From Reichenbachiella faecimaris (lineage in GTDB: Bacteria > Bacteroidota > Bacteroidia > Cytophagales > Cyclobacteriaceae): 64,000 bases of DNA. The DNA is taken from the NCBI RefSeq assembly GCF_900176375.1, contig NZ_FWYF01000001.1, positions 620,001 through 684,000 on the forward strand. Direction: 5' to 3'. This document shows positions 35,283 to 44,682 of this stretch, in pieces (positions within the stretch are counted from its first letter, which is position 1; the number at the start of each line of letters is the position of its first letter). The notes beneath the pieces are model-generated. The model did no database searches and was not told where the DNA came from. It was given only the letters and a program-made list of their open reading frames with translations. Position numbers and translations under genes: made by a program.

Positions 35283-35878
35283 CTATGAAAGGTCGGCACT
35301 TGCTAAAATAATAGCAAACAACATTGCAGCAGCTAATACTATACCAACTATGCTTGTAGCAGCAATCGCAAAACCTTTGCCTTTCCACTTCTTTTTATTT
35401 TTCCTTATTCTGATCAAAGAGAATATACCCAAGCCCATTCCAGCTAGAATAACAAGCAGAGGTAAAACAATGACGCCACCAGCATCCAATATTAAGATCG
35501 TTGCTATGACTCCAGCAACTCCCAGCCCAAGTCCAAGAACACCAAAAGGTTCGATTTTACGATTATCCTCATCTTCAACAGCTTCAGCCTTTTGGTAGTC
35601 ATGCACTATAGAGTCTTGATTGACTGGCGAAATACTATCAGGTTTAATGACCAATGATTGATTTATCAATTCAGACGGCTCAATTGATAATTTGGATTCT
35701 CCGAACTTATTTAGTTTGGTATCGTAATTGAAACTAAAACATCCGTTTTTTCATCCAATACTGGCCTTTGATAGGTAGTTATCGCACTTTTATTATTATT
35801 GAAATACCTCCCATATTTTTTAAACACACATCCATGGATAGATAAAAGTAGAAGGCAAGCTATGATGGCTTTGTACAT
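35283..35878 (-). pseudogene. Membrane lipoprotein, single-base frameshift in an A-run
   Basis: The gene begins at 35878 with a lipoprotein signal peptide (MYKAIIACLLLLSIHGC) followed by VFKKYGRYFNNN, then runs out of frame. The remainder is in another frame: NYDTKLNKFGESKLSIEPSEL and on through two hydrophobic segments (FGVLGLGLGVAGVIATILIL, VVLPLLVILAGMGLGIF-like) and KKWKGKGFAIAATSIVGIV to a stop at 35283. Adding one base to the six-base A-run (T6 at 35746-35751) joins DEK to NGCFSFNYDTK and gives one intact protein of about 198 residues. A clear but more decayed paralog lies at 36217-36795. No function is known. Confidence 0.75.
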
Positions 35879-35990
35879 ATTATTAAGTTCGATTTAGATT
35901 ATGACAATGAATCACTTCTATTCTCCTTTTTTAAAGAAATATAAAGAACGATTAGTTGTACATTACTACTTGACAAAGATCAAAGTCATT

Positions 35991-36206
35991 ATGAACAAAA
36001 ACATCAAATCAGGTATTATATATTTATTGGTAGGCGCATTTTTCATCTATTGGGCGGAGAGCCATTCGCCTAAAAAAATAGGACAGGCCATCGGCAATGC
36101 TTTTAGTGGGTCGTACACCATGGACGAAACTTCTTATTACGTATGCTTGATCATTGGAATAGCTGCAGCTTTGTTTGGCGTACTTAAGTTAATTCGAAAG
36201 GCTTAA
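35991..36206 (+). CDS. Small membrane protein
   Basis: A 71-residue protein with two transmembrane segments (about 7-23 and 48-66). The start at 35991 is preferred because the hydrophobic protein begins there; the frame extends to 35901 with an unlikely leader. The sequence resembles DUF3185-like small membrane proteins (IIYLLVGAFFIYWAES, then YYVCLIIGIAAALFGVLKLI), but the match is weak. It lies between two decaying lipoprotein genes on the opposite strand. Function unknown. Confidence 0.55.
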   Translation: MNKNIKSGIIYLLVGAFFIYWAESHSPKKIGQAIGNAFSGSYTMDETSYYVCLIIGIAAALFGVLKLIRKA

Positions 36207-36216
36207 TTTCTTAAAA

Positions 36217-36795
36217 TTAGGTGTTGCCTAAAGCAGAAAGTATTACTGCTGATATCCCCAGCAAAATAAGCAGCAACAAGCCGGTTACAACTGTAAATCC
36301 ACCAAAAAATCGTCCTTTCCATTTTTTCTTATTGGATGAGATTTTTTTGAAAGCTCAATCCCCCTCCTACCATAGAAAGACCTATCAGTATCAGCAATAA
36401 TGGCGTAAAACCTGTAGAAAACCTTACGAGAGAAGCAATCACGAATAATCTAAAGGCGCCAAGGCCAAAGGATTCTAACTTTCTCTTGTGCACTGAATCA
36501 TTTGGTATTTTGCCTTTTTCTAAAACCTTTGCTGGTTCAGCTTTCGCATAAACGTTGCTTTCAATCAATGATATTTTCTGGATTCAGTATAAGTTTCTTC
36601 AGCATGTTCTACCAGATTTATGGCGCTTTGAGGCACATCATGATCAACATGAGTGATGAACTCAGGTTGACCCTCTGCATCTACTTGCTCGATTAAAGTT
36701 GGACTTTGAGTTAATTGATTATTGAAATGTCTGCCATACTTTTTCCCTACACAAGACCCAAGAGCAAAAGAAAAACCAGTCTATCCCCTAAACAT
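36217..36795 (-). pseudogene. Decayed paralog of the neighbouring membrane lipoprotein
   Basis: Pieces of one gene are found in different frames. From 36795, M-F-R-G is followed by a stop (36781-36783) and then, in the same frame, SCVGKKYGRHFNNQLTQSP and VDAEGQPEFITHVDHD to a stop near 36561. The next piece (NVYAKAEPAKVLEKGK... RKLESFGLGAFRLFV) is in another frame, and a third (NKKKWKGRFFGGFTVVTGLLLL) appears after a shift at the T7 run 36342-36348, ending at 36217. Shared KKYGR-x-FNN, K-(I/L)-E-x-FG and KKWKG show homology with 35283-35878. With at least three lesions the gene is dead. Confidence 0.75.
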
Positions 36796-36972
36796 TTTGA
36801 CAGGGTTTTGTTTTAAATCACCCCAAATTCGTCAGTCGCAATTCCTTAATCTAAATTCGATTCTGCCAATCTGTCACCACGTCAGTAGCAAAACTGTTTT
36901 GGCATAGCTGTTGTTAAAAGGCTTTACAGATTAGTAAAAGATTTTTAAGAAGATATAATTAACAAATAGATC

Positions 36973-38895
36973 ATGGGAAAAATAATCGGAATCGATTTAG
37001 GTACTACCAACTCTTGTGTGGCTGTGATGGAGGGCAACGAGCCTGTCGTTATCCCAAATAGCGAAGGACATAGAACTACACCTTCTATCGTGGCATTCTT
37101 GGACGGTGGCAAAGGAGAAAGAAAAGTAGGTGATCCAGCCAAGAGACAGGCGATTACCAACCCACAAAATACAATTAGCTCTGTGAAGCGCTTCATGGGT
37201 AAGAAATTTGCAGAAGTTTCTGACGAAATGAAGAGTGTTTCTTATGCCGTAGAAAGCGGAAACAACGACGTGGTAAGAGTAAAAATTGGAGACAGAAATT
37301 ACACACCTCAAGAATTGTCTGCAGTGATCCTTCAGAAAATGAAGTCAACCGCTGAAGACTACTTAGGTACTGAAGTGAAAGAAGCAGTAATTACTGTCCC
37401 TGCTTACTTCAACGATGCAGAAAGACAAGCCACTAAAGAAGCAGGTGCGATCGCTGGATTGGAAGTAAAAAGAATCATCAACGAGCCTACTGCTGCGGCA
37501 TTGGCTTATGGATTGGACAAGAAAAACGCAGATATGAAAATCGCTGTGTATGACCTTGGTGGTGGTACATTCGACATTTCTATCTTGGAACTAGGCGATG
37601 GTGTATTCGAAGTAAAATCTACAAATGGTGATGTGCACCTTGGTGGAGATGACTTTGATTCAGTGATCATCCAATGGCTGGCCGACGAGTTTAAAAAAGA
37701 CGAAGGCATTGACCTAAGAAAAGACCCAATGGCACTTCAACGTTTGAAAGAAGCTGCTGAAAAAGCAAAGATCGAATTGTCTAGCTCTACTAGCACTGAG
37801 ATCAACTTGCCGTATATCATGCCTGTTGACGGCATCCCTAAGCACTTGGTGAGATCATTGTCTAGAGCGAAGTTTGAGCAATTGGCTGACGCTTTGGTAA
37901 AAAGATCAATGAAACCAGTAGAACAAGCATTGAAAGATTCTGGTCTTTCTAAGTCTGACATCGACGAAGTGATTTTGGTAGGTGGGTCTACTCGTATTCC
38001 TATCATTCAAGAAGAAGTAGAAAAATTCTTCGGCAAGAAGCCTTCTAAGGGTGTGAATCCTGACGAAGTAGTGGCTGTAGGTGCGGCAATCCAAGGGGGT
38101 GTATTGACTGGTGAAGTAAAAGATGTGTTATTACTTGACGTAACTCCTCTTTCCCTAGGTATCGAGACCATGGGTGGTGTATTGACCAAATTGATCGAAG
38201 CCAATACCACCATCCCAACTAAGAAGTCTGAGACTTTCTCTACTGCAGCTGACAACCAGCCTTCTGTAGAAATTCACGTGGTACAGGGCGAGAGACCAAT
38301 GGCCAAGGACAACAGAAGCTTAGGTAGATTCCACTTGGACGGTATTCCACCAGCACCAAGAGGCATTCCTCAGATCGAAGTGACTTTCGACATTGATGCC
38401 AATGGGATCATGCACGTGACTTCTAAGGACAAAGGCACAAACAAAGAGCAGAGTATCAGAATCGAAGCTTCATCTGGATTGTCAGAAGAAGAAATCGAGA
38501 AAATGAGACAAGAAGCTGAAGCTAATGCAGAGTCTGACAAGATTGAAAAAGAGAAAATAGAAAAGCTAAATGGAGCAGATTCTATGATCTTCCAAACAGA
38601 AAAGCAGTTGAACGAATTTGGCGATAAATTGTCTGATGACAACAAAGGCAAAATCACTGCTGCACTAGAGAAGTTGAAAGAAGCACACAAAAGTGCTGAT
38701 TTGGCTGCGATAGACACTGCCATGGAAGAAATGAACAAAGCATGGGAAGGTGCATCTCAAGAGATGTACGCTGCGACTCAAGGTGCGGAAGGTGGAGCTC
38801 CTGGAGCCGACGCTGGACAAGCTGGACCAGAAGCAGGTGCAGCTGACTCTGACGTGTCGGATGTAGAGTTCGAAGAAGTGGATGAAAAGAAGTAA
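36973..38895 (+). CDS. dnaK: Molecular chaperone DnaK (Hsp70)
   Basis: A 640-residue Hsp70. The nucleotide-binding domain starts with [16 protein letters not shown] (5-20) and includes [16 protein letters not shown] and [11 protein letters not shown]. The linker [16 protein letters not shown] leads to the substrate-binding domain, and the helical lid ends in a Gly/Ala-rich tail with [11 protein letters not shown]. It binds unfolded polypeptides in an ATP cycle with DnaJ and GrpE, neither of which is in this window. Transcription seems to be monocistronic, with a terminator about 50 bases downstream. No CIRCE element was seen upstream. Confidence 0.99.
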   Translation: MGKIIGIDLGTTNSCVAVMEGNEPVVIPNSEGHRTTPSIVAFLDGGKGERKVGDPAKRQAITNPQNTISSVKRFMGKKFAEVSDEMKSVSYAVESGNNDVVRVKIGDRNYTPQELSAVILQKMKSTAEDYLGTEVKEAVITVPAYFNDAERQATKEAGAIAGLEVKRIINEPTAAALAYGLDKKNADMKIAVYDLGGGTFDISILELGDGVFEVKSTNGDVHLGGDDFDSVIIQWLADEFKKDEGIDLRKDPMALQRLKEAAEKAKIELSSSTSTEINLPYIMPVDGIPKHLVRSLSRAKFEQLADALVKRSMKPVEQALKDSGLSKSDIDEVILVGGSTRIPIIQEEVEKFFGKKPSKGVNPDEVVAVGAAIQGGVLTGEVKDVLLLDVTPLSLGIETMGGVLTKLIEANTTIPTKKSETFSTAADNQPSVEIHVVQGERPMAKDNRSLGRFHLDGIPPAPRGIPQIEVTFDIDANGIMHVTSKDKGTNKEQSIRIEASSGLSEEEIEKMRQEAEANAESDKIEKEKIEKLNGADSMIFQTEKQLNEFGDKLSDDNKGKITAALEKLKEAHKSADLAAIDTAMEEMNKAWEGASQEMYAATQGAEGGAPGADAGQAGPEAGAADSDVSDVEFEEVDEKK

Positions 38896-38896
38896 G

Positions 38897-38939
38897 TTAG
38901 ATGCTAGATATTAGTATCTAGATTCTAGACTTTAGATAT
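38897..38939. repeat. Degenerate TAGAT/TCTAGA short repeats
   Basis: Directly after dnaK the sequence repeats CTAGA, TCTAGA and TTAGATA units. It is low-complexity and partly palindromic. It may be a remnant of an intergenic repeat. No function is suggested. Confidence 0.35.
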
Positions 38940-38942
38940 ATG

Positions 38943-38974
38943 AAGCCTTTCTGGGAAACCAGAGAGGCTTTTTT
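38943..38974 (+). terminator. Terminator of dnaK
   Basis: A 12-base stem (AAGCCTTTCTGG / CCAGAGAGGCTT, one G-T pair) with a GAAA tetraloop, followed by a T tract. It lies 48 bases after the dnaK stop. Confidence 0.9.
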
Positions 38975-39055
38975 GTTGGTCGGGGTTTTGGGTTATTTTT
39001 GGTAGTGAAATATCGATCATAAGAGCTCAATATTCATCAATTCGACACAATCAAA

Positions 39056-39607
39056 ATGAAAAACACTTCTAATGAAGTTGAATTAAAGGAACTTTGGGAA
39101 AAGTTATATCACAAATTTTGCATTGAATACAATAATGACTTTTCTAATCAGGATGTGGATGGGTGGTTAAGCCATTTTGTTCCAAACCAGAAAATTAATG
39201 TATATCAGTACGGAATAGATGCAACTGGTAAAAAAGGAAAAGGAAAAACAATAAAAATTTATACTGGAAGTATATTTTCATCTTTAATCAAAGGTCGTAT
39301 TTCAGCAAAATTAATGGCAAAAATAGTTTTCAAAAGATTAGCCAAACAAAACTATAGTCATTCTGAAACGGAGCTACTTGGTATACAAAATAACATAAAT
39401 ACAAAAAGTAAGGTTAAGGCTCACTTTAGTTACAAAAGATTTAATGCCCAGGGAGAAATGTACGATTCAGGAATTGGCTTATATTCTCTATTAAAAGTTA
39501 AAAACCAATGGCTCATAAATGAAATGTCCGTTTATGATACTCATGATGAATTCAATTCACGCGTAGATTTGAGCCAAATCTGGCATCCGAGCAAGGGAAT
39601 CTCATAA
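39056..39607 (+). CDS. Hypothetical NTF2/SnoaL-like protein
   Basis: A 183-residue soluble protein, AT-richer than dnaK. The early helices with DGWLSHFVPNQKINVY and later strands KVKAHFSYKRFNAQGEMYDSG and YSLLKVKNQWLINEMSVYDTHDE are compatible with the cone-shaped NTF2-like fold. No catalytic residues are apparent. It is a single gene between the dnaK terminator and a TPR lipoprotein. The fold call is based on pattern only; it may be a stress-related or ligand-binding protein. Confidence 0.6.
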   Translation: MKNTSNEVELKELWEKLYHKFCIEYNNDFSNQDVDGWLSHFVPNQKINVYQYGIDATGKKGKGKTIKIYTGSIFSSLIKGRISAKLMAKIVFKRLAKQNYSHSETELLGIQNNINTKSKVKAHFSYKRFNAQGEMYDSGIGLYSLLKVKNQWLINEMSVYDTHDEFNSRVDLSQIWHPSKGIS

Positions 39608-39770
39608 GGCTTAACTGTCACTAGTTCTAAGGCACATTATATGGCTCCTACAAAAACACCCCTAGCTGGCGTAAGTTTGCAACTTGTACCTTTCTTTCCC
39701 AAAAACCTCCCGTCATTGCCAGTCCAGATTTATTCCCCTAACTTTCAATACATATCAACATCCATCAACC

Positions 39771-41369
39771 ATGAAAAATGCTGCGCCATTTTTAGCCTTT
39801 GTGCTATTGATCACTTCCTGCACCCAATCCCCAAAAGAAAACACCACCCCATCTGCTACACTGGGTGAACTCCAACATGGATTCCCTGTTTCAGCCAAGG
39901 CACGAGCTGATTTCGAACAAGGTCTTCTTCTACTTCACAGTTTTGAGTATGAAGATGCAAGAAAATCATTTGGCACAGCTGCAGCAGCTGACCCCAACGA
40001 AATGATGGCTTATTGGGGCATGGCCATGTCATACTACAAAGCACTCTGGGGACTACAAAATGTGGAAGAAGGCAGAAAAGTACTGCAAATGGTAGCAGCT
40101 ACTCAAGAAGAGAGAATTGCCAAAACAGAAGAAGGCATAGAAAGAGATTTTTGGATTGGACTTGAGTTATTGTTTGGTGAAGGGGAATTGAAAGAACGGA
40201 ATCAAGCTTTTGCTGATCATTTATCTCAGCTTCATAAGGCCAACCCTGACCAACAAGAAATTGCGGCTTTTTATGCCCTGTCCCTTTTATGGTCGGCACC
40301 TAGAGATGGCTCACAAGATCAAAACATCAATGCTGCCGCAATTGCACAGGGCATATTGGCAGAGAACCCTAATCACCCCGGCGCTTTGCACTATACTATC
40401 CATGCGTATGACAGTCCAAACCTCGCGATCAAAGGAATAGAAGCAGCCAATAGATATGCCAGCACTGCCCCAGATGCTGTTCATGCGCTACACATGCCGT
40501 CTCACATCTATCTCAATCGTGGCATGTGGAATGAAGTAGCTTCGTCCAATGAAAACTCTTATGGAGCGAGTGTTCGAAAAATGGAAAGACTGAATCTTGG
40601 AGACAGCGCCCGTGGATTTCATAGTTATCAATGGCTACACTATGCCTACTTGCAACAAGGAAGGTTTGGCAAGGCCACTCAACTCATGAAGGATATGTTG
40701 ACTTATGCAGTGAATGCTCAAACACCATCTGCCCGTGGCTATTTAGTCAGCATGCAAAATTTTCAGGTGCTGGAAGCTGGTTCTTGGAATTTGAATCAAG
40801 CACCTTTAGTAATAGATATAGAAGACCTGAGCATAGTAAATATTGCTCAACATCACTTTTTTGTGAGCCTTATGGCAGCCGAGGAGGGTAAACTGGAAAC
40901 CATACAGGAACAAATAGAAACACTTGAGGCGAAGATCGCTGCCGCCGAATTGTTGGTCACTACGGATGGCATAGCCATGTGCAGTGCGGGCTACACGCGC
41001 TATGCGCCTAACAAAAAGACTATAATGAGTGCAGAAATTATATTGAACCAGATGAAGGCTTTATTATACATCACAAAAGGCCAATCAGAGAATGCCGAAA
41101 TTCAACTCAAACTAGCGGTAACTCTCGAAAGCCAACTCCCCCTACCTCAAGGGCCACCAAACATTCCACTGCCTTCGTTCGAGCAATATGGTTATTGGTT
41201 AATGACTCAAGACAGGTATGAAGAAGCCATCTTGATGTTTGATCAGGGGCTAGCTCGCACGCCACTTAGAGCCAAAGCCCTCCAAGGTAAAAAAACGGCT
41301 TATCTAGCTATGAATCAGAATGAAAAAGCTCAAGAGATTCAAGCCACTTTGGATGTTTTTAGAAATTAA
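39771..41369 (+). CDS. TPR-containing lipoprotein
   Basis: A 532-residue exported lipoprotein. The ATG at 39771 begins the signal peptide (NAAPFLAFVLLITSC, lipobox Cys). Tetratricopeptide-like helices are spread over the protein, e.g. FEQGLLLLHSFEYEDARKSFGTAAAADPNEMMAYWGMAMSYYKALWG near the N-terminus and RYEEAILMFDQGLARTPLRAKALQGKKTAYLAM near the end. The LHSFEYEDARKSF motif and the HALHMPSHIYLNRGMW segment are typical of a widespread family of TPR proteins of unknown function. TPRs mediate protein contacts, so this is likely a periplasmic or outer-membrane scaffold. Confidence 0.87.
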   Translation: MKNAAPFLAFVLLITSCTQSPKENTTPSATLGELQHGFPVSAKARADFEQGLLLLHSFEYEDARKSFGTAAAADPNEMMAYWGMAMSYYKALWGLQNVEEGRKVLQMVAATQEERIAKTEEGIERDFWIGLELLFGEGELKERNQAFADHLSQLHKANPDQQEIAAFYALSLLWSAPRDGSQDQNINAAAIAQGILAENPNHPGALHYTIHAYDSPNLAIKGIEAANRYASTAPDAVHALHMPSHIYLNRGMWNEVASSNENSYGASVRKMERLNLGDSARGFHSYQWLHYAYLQQGRFGKATQLMKDMLTYAVNAQTPSARGYLVSMQNFQVLEAGSWNLNQAPLVIDIEDLSIVNIAQHHFFVSLMAAEEGKLETIQEQIETLEAKIAAAELLVTTDGIAMCSAGYTRYAPNKKTIMSAEIILNQMKALLYITKGQSENAEIQLKLAVTLESQLPLPQGPPNIPLPSFEQYGYWLMTQDRYEEAILMFDQGLARTPLRAKALQGKKTAYLAMNQNEKAQEIQATLDVFRN

Positions 41370-41435
41370 AAATTTTTATTCCCTTATTTTTTTATGTATT
41401 TATTAATTTAGATATGCGACCATCCTCAATCTACT

Positions 41436-42128
41436 ATGAATAAAATCACACTCGCTGGAGTCTCCACTTTTGTCAGCATTATTACAGCTCTACTAGTTAC
41501 CTACAATACTATAAAAGTCAATCAATTCAACAATGAACTCGCGAAGCAAAAGAGTGACAGGGAGTTGAACTTCAAAATATATGAATCTGTAACTGATGCG
41601 CTTGAGTCCGAAAATGAAAAGAGAATCCTAGCCGTAAAAGTCATAGTCAGTTCAATGGCCAGTGATAATATGAAAACTGGTTTTCTAGAGATATTAAAAA
41701 GTGGAGAAGATAAAATTTACTCAAATCAAGAGGCTCAAACTTATACTAACCCCCTTGACAAACCATCAGTTAAAGCTTCAGAACAGGCGAATTATAAATT
41801 TTGGAATTATGATATATTTTGGTGTAGCACCTCAGGACTTGAAGCTGAAACGTTAGCGAGTGAGGTCAAATTCATCTTGGAGCAAAATGGTTTTAAAGGA
41901 AGAATTAGAGTTCGAATATTACCCGAGTCTGTAACCAAGCGTCCAGGCATGGGAGTTCCAGCAACTTATGAGATCAGAGTAGATGCAGGAGAAGAAATGA
42001 AGAACGCAGACAAAATAACTGAACTAATCACAAAATCTACATCAAACATTGCTGGTGATTTCAATGTATTCCAAGTCAGTCAAAAAGCCAAAATACCTGG
42101 CTATGTATCTCTATTTTTCTGTCCATAA
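41436..42128 (+). CDS. Membrane-anchored hypothetical protein
   Basis: A 230-residue protein with a single N-terminal transmembrane segment (about 5-22, GVSTFVSIITALLVTY), a coiled-coil-prone stretch (about 28-70) and a C-terminal globular domain (about 115-220). The latter (DIFWCSTSGLEAETLASEVKFILEQNGFKGRIRVRILPE... YEIRVDAGEE) resembles LytR C-terminal or SPOR-like alpha/beta folds, which bind partners at the envelope; this is weak. It has no obvious operon partner and converges with the AbgT gene. Confidence 0.6.
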   Translation: MNKITLAGVSTFVSIITALLVTYNTIKVNQFNNELAKQKSDRELNFKIYESVTDALESENEKRILAVKVIVSSMASDNMKTGFLEILKSGEDKIYSNQEAQTYTNPLDKPSVKASEQANYKFWNYDIFWCSTSGLEAETLASEVKFILEQNGFKGRIRVRILPESVTKRPGMGVPATYEIRVDAGEEMKNADKITELITKSTSNIAGDFNVFQVSQKAKIPGYVSLFFCP

Positions 42129-42159
42129 AAAAAGGTCTTGACTGTTAAACCAAGACCTT
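42127..42159 (-). terminator. Terminator of the AbgT gene
   Basis: Nine-base arms AAGGTCTTG/CAAGACCTT with a ten-base loop. Read on the minus strand the stem is followed by a T tract (42127-42131 region). It therefore ends the minus-strand transporter gene, 20 bases after its stop, and may also slow transcription from the plus strand. Confidence 0.8.
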
Positions 42160-42180
42160 CAACGCTTAAAAATATTTTAC

Positions 42181-43728
42181 TTACCCGCCATACATGTAGC
42201 TAGCTTGCAACCCAAGAGGAATGCCCAATACCCAGAAGGTGACTAAAAAGATTGTCCAGAGAATCAGTAGGGCAATAGAATAAGGAATCATAACAGACAC
42301 CAAGGTCCCAATGCCCGTGCCTTTGACATACTTCTGGCAGAAAACTACCACCAATGGAAAATATGGCATCAAAGGTGTGATAATATTGGTAGAAGAATCT
42401 CCTACTCTATAGGCAGCCTGAGTCAGTTCGGGTGAGTACCCCAGCTGCATCAGCATGGGCACAAAGATAGGCGCCAGCATGGCCCATTTGGCAGAAGCCG
42501 AACCTACAAATAGGTTTACAAATGCAGCCAAGAAAATTATTCCTGTAATCGTTACAGGACCCGAAAGTGCCAAACTCTTCAAGAAATTAGCCCCTTTGAT
42601 CGCTAACAATGCACCCAGATTGGAAGTACCAAAAGCATAAATAAATAATGAACAGAAAAAAGCCATCACCACATAGTAAGCCATACCTCTCATAGACTCT
42701 GACATGACATCTATGACATCTTTGCTTGATTTGAACTTGCCTGCTACAATGCCATGAATAACCCCAGGCAGAAGGAAAAACAAAAAGATCAAAGGCACAA
42801 TTGACTGCATGACTGGTGCCGCAAAGGAGGTCAATGATCCACTTGCATCTCTGAAAGGTGAAGTGGCGGGTAACAGAGACAAAACAAATAAGACAAATAC
42901 CACAAGAGTTACTATGGTAGCGATCCAAAAACCCTTTTTCTCCTGAGCTGTGAATTCGCCCATATCAGGTGCTTTTTCCACATCCGCATCCACAGGATTA
43001 TTTTTATTCAATCTAGGCTCAATGATTTTATCCGTGAGATACCATCCCACCAAAGTCACGAGAATACTGGAGGCTGCTGTAAAGTAATAATTGGCCAGTG
43101 GATTGACCTGAACGGCCTGATCTATAATCTGAGCAGCTGGCTGAGTAAACCCTTGAAGCAATGGGTCTATTGCAGAGGGCAAAGGATTGGCGCTAAAACC
43201 TCCAGAGACACCAGCAAATGCAGCAGCTATGCCTGCTAATGGATGTCGGCCTGCTGCGTAAAATATAATTCCCCCCAATGGAATAACCAGCACGTACCCA
43301 GCGTCAATAGCCGAATGAGAAACGATTCCAACAAATATTACTACAGGAGTCAATAGAAAACTGGGCGTCTTCTTAAGCATCATCTTTATGGCCGTATGGA
43401 TATATCCCGAACCATCCGCTACACCCACGCCAAGCATAGCTACCAATACCACTCCCAGTGGAGCAAATCCTGTGAATATTTTCACCAGATTAGCTAGAAA
43501 AGTAGTCAGTGCAGTACCCGTTAATAAGTTTTGCACCCTGATCGGCAGGCCATCTCTGGGATTTATTTCTGTAAACTCAATGGAAGCCATCAAGGCAGAC
43601 AATATCCACACGATAAATATGGATACTAAAAATAGAATAGCGGGATCTGGCAACTTGTTGCCAATGCGCTCTACATGGCCGAGTAGCTTACTTACCAGCC
43701 CATTATCATTGGATGAATTAGATGTCAT
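42181..43728 (-). CDS. AbgT-family transporter
   Basis: A 515-residue inner-membrane protein with about 12-13 hydrophobic segments. It matches the AbgT family in KLLGHVERIGNKLPDPAILF at the start, the SHSAIDAGYVLVIPLGGIIFYAAGRHPLAGIAAAFAGVSGGFSANPLPSAIDPLLQGFT region and the late GSASAKWAMLAPIFVPMLMQLGYSPELTQAAYRVGDSSTNIITPLMPYFP. E. coli AbgT imports p-aminobenzoyl-glutamate; several homologues (MtrF, YdaH) export sulfonamides. Direction and substrate here are open. The pab genes elsewhere in the window may be coincidental. Confidence 0.95.
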   Translation of the reverse strand: MTSNSSNDNGLVSKLLGHVERIGNKLPDPAILFLVSIFIVWILSALMASIEFTEINPRDGLPIRVQNLLTGTALTTFLANLVKIFTGFAPLGVVLVAMLGVGVADGSGYIHTAIKMMLKKTPSFLLTPVVIFVGIVSHSAIDAGYVLVIPLGGIIFYAAGRHPLAGIAAAFAGVSGGFSANPLPSAIDPLLQGFTQPAAQIIDQAVQVNPLANYYFTAASSILVTLVGWYLTDKIIEPRLNKNNPVDADVEKAPDMGEFTAQEKKGFWIATIVTLVVFVLFVLSLLPATSPFRDASGSLTSFAAPVMQSIVPLIFLFFLLPGVIHGIVAGKFKSSKDVIDVMSESMRGMAYYVVMAFFCSLFIYAFGTSNLGALLAIKGANFLKSLALSGPVTITGIIFLAAFVNLFVGSASAKWAMLAPIFVPMLMQLGYSPELTQAAYRVGDSSTNIITPLMPYFPLVVVFCQKYVKGTGIGTLVSVMIPYSIALLILWTIFLVTFWVLGIPLGLQASYMYGG

Positions 43729-43885
43729 TGTTTAAATATTGTTTGGTATAGATCAAATTAAAGTCAGCTTGAAATAATCATTTCAAACCTAATTACCTCA
43801 TGGTAAATCATCCCAAATTAATTCAATTCTATCAATTCTCATAGAATTGACTTTCAATGCTCATATAGGGAGAATTTGGATTGCC

Positions 43886-43919
43886 AAAAACAAAAAAAGT
43901 CTTGACAAAATGCCAAGAC
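43886..43919 (-). terminator. Terminator of the FKBP gene
   Basis: Six-base arms GTCTTG (43899-43904) and CAAGAC (43914-43919); the minus strand continues into a seven-base T tract (43892-43898). It is 44 bases after the FKBP stop. It closely resembles the AbgT terminator (GGTCTTGG...GTCAAGAC-T7). Confidence 0.78.
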
Positions 43920-43962
43920 CACTTTATAATTTAACGTTAGACTTAGCCCTTTCGAGCTGTGC

Positions 43963-44574
43963 TTACGCGACAGATATCAGTTCTATATCAAATACCAAAG
44001 CGGCAAATGGAGGAATATCCGCCCCTGCTCCTCTGTCACCGTATGCCAAATCGAATGGAATGTATAATCTCCACTTATCTCCAGGCACCATCAGCTGAAG
44101 TGCTTCAGTCCATCCTGCGATTACGCCATTGACTGGAAATGTAGCTGGCTCACCTCTTTGCACAGAACTGTCAAACACTTTTCCATCTATCAAACTTCCA
44201 GTATAGTGTGTGGTTACCTGACTCGAAGGTGTTGGTTTTGTACCCGCAGCATCTCCAGATTCCACTACCTCATATTGCAAACCACTGGCCAAAACAGTCA
44301 CGCCATCTTTCTCAGCATTTACCGCTAAGAACGCCTCCCCTTTTTCTTTGGCGTCGCCGTGTGTAGCCGCCTTCAATTCACCTATTTTCTTTTGGATCAC
44401 TGTGTTGATTTCTTCTACCGTCAACTCACTATGGCCAGCAAATGAATCACCCAATCCACTCATGAAGGCGTCGATTTCGAAAATTTCATTGAATCCTTCA
44501 TTGGTGAAGTTAGTACCCACACTTTGTCCTAGTCCGTAACTGAATTTTTGTTCTTCAGTGTTTAATTCTGTCAT
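43963..44574 (-). CDS. FKBP-type peptidyl-prolyl cis-trans isomerase
   Basis: A 203-residue FKBP without a signal peptide. An N-terminal helical dimerisation region (about 1-85; KFSYGLGQSVGTNF, then VEEINTVIQKKIGELKA) is followed by the FKBP domain (about 95-203), with the usual TTHYTGSLIDGKVFDSSVQRGEPATFPVNGVIAGWTEALQLM and YGDRGAGADIPPFAALVFDIELI. It is like FklB/Mip-type isomerases in layout, but cytoplasmic. It isomerises proline peptide bonds during folding. Single-gene unit, with a promoter box 25 bases upstream and a terminator downstream. Confidence 0.95.
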   Translation of the reverse strand: MTELNTEEQKFSYGLGQSVGTNFTNEGFNEIFEIDAFMSGLGDSFAGHSELTVEEINTVIQKKIGELKAATHGDAKEKGEAFLAVNAEKDGVTVLASGLQYEVVESGDAAGTKPTPSSQVTTHYTGSLIDGKVFDSSVQRGEPATFPVNGVIAGWTEALQLMVPGDKWRLYIPFDLAYGDRGAGADIPPFAALVFDIELISVA

Positions 44575-44598
44575 TATATTGTCTTTTTATTCAGGGCG

Positions 44599-44606
44599 CA
44601 AAGGTA
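44599..44606 (-). promoter_or_regulatory. -7 box (TACCTTTG) of the FKBP gene
   Basis: On the minus strand TACCTTTGCG fits TAnnTTTG with the recurrent trailing GCG. It leaves a leader of about 18 bases before the ATG at 44574. Confidence 0.6.
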
Positions 44607-44682
44607 GGGGATTAATATAGGCTTTCAAACTAGGGAGAAACCACAATTCACAAAACACAAATTTTGAATCTTGAATTCGAAC

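Noticed and set aside
36997-38738. Several long antisense frames within dnaK
   Set aside because: They are shadows of a highly biased, strongly conserved coding sequence, with no own signals.
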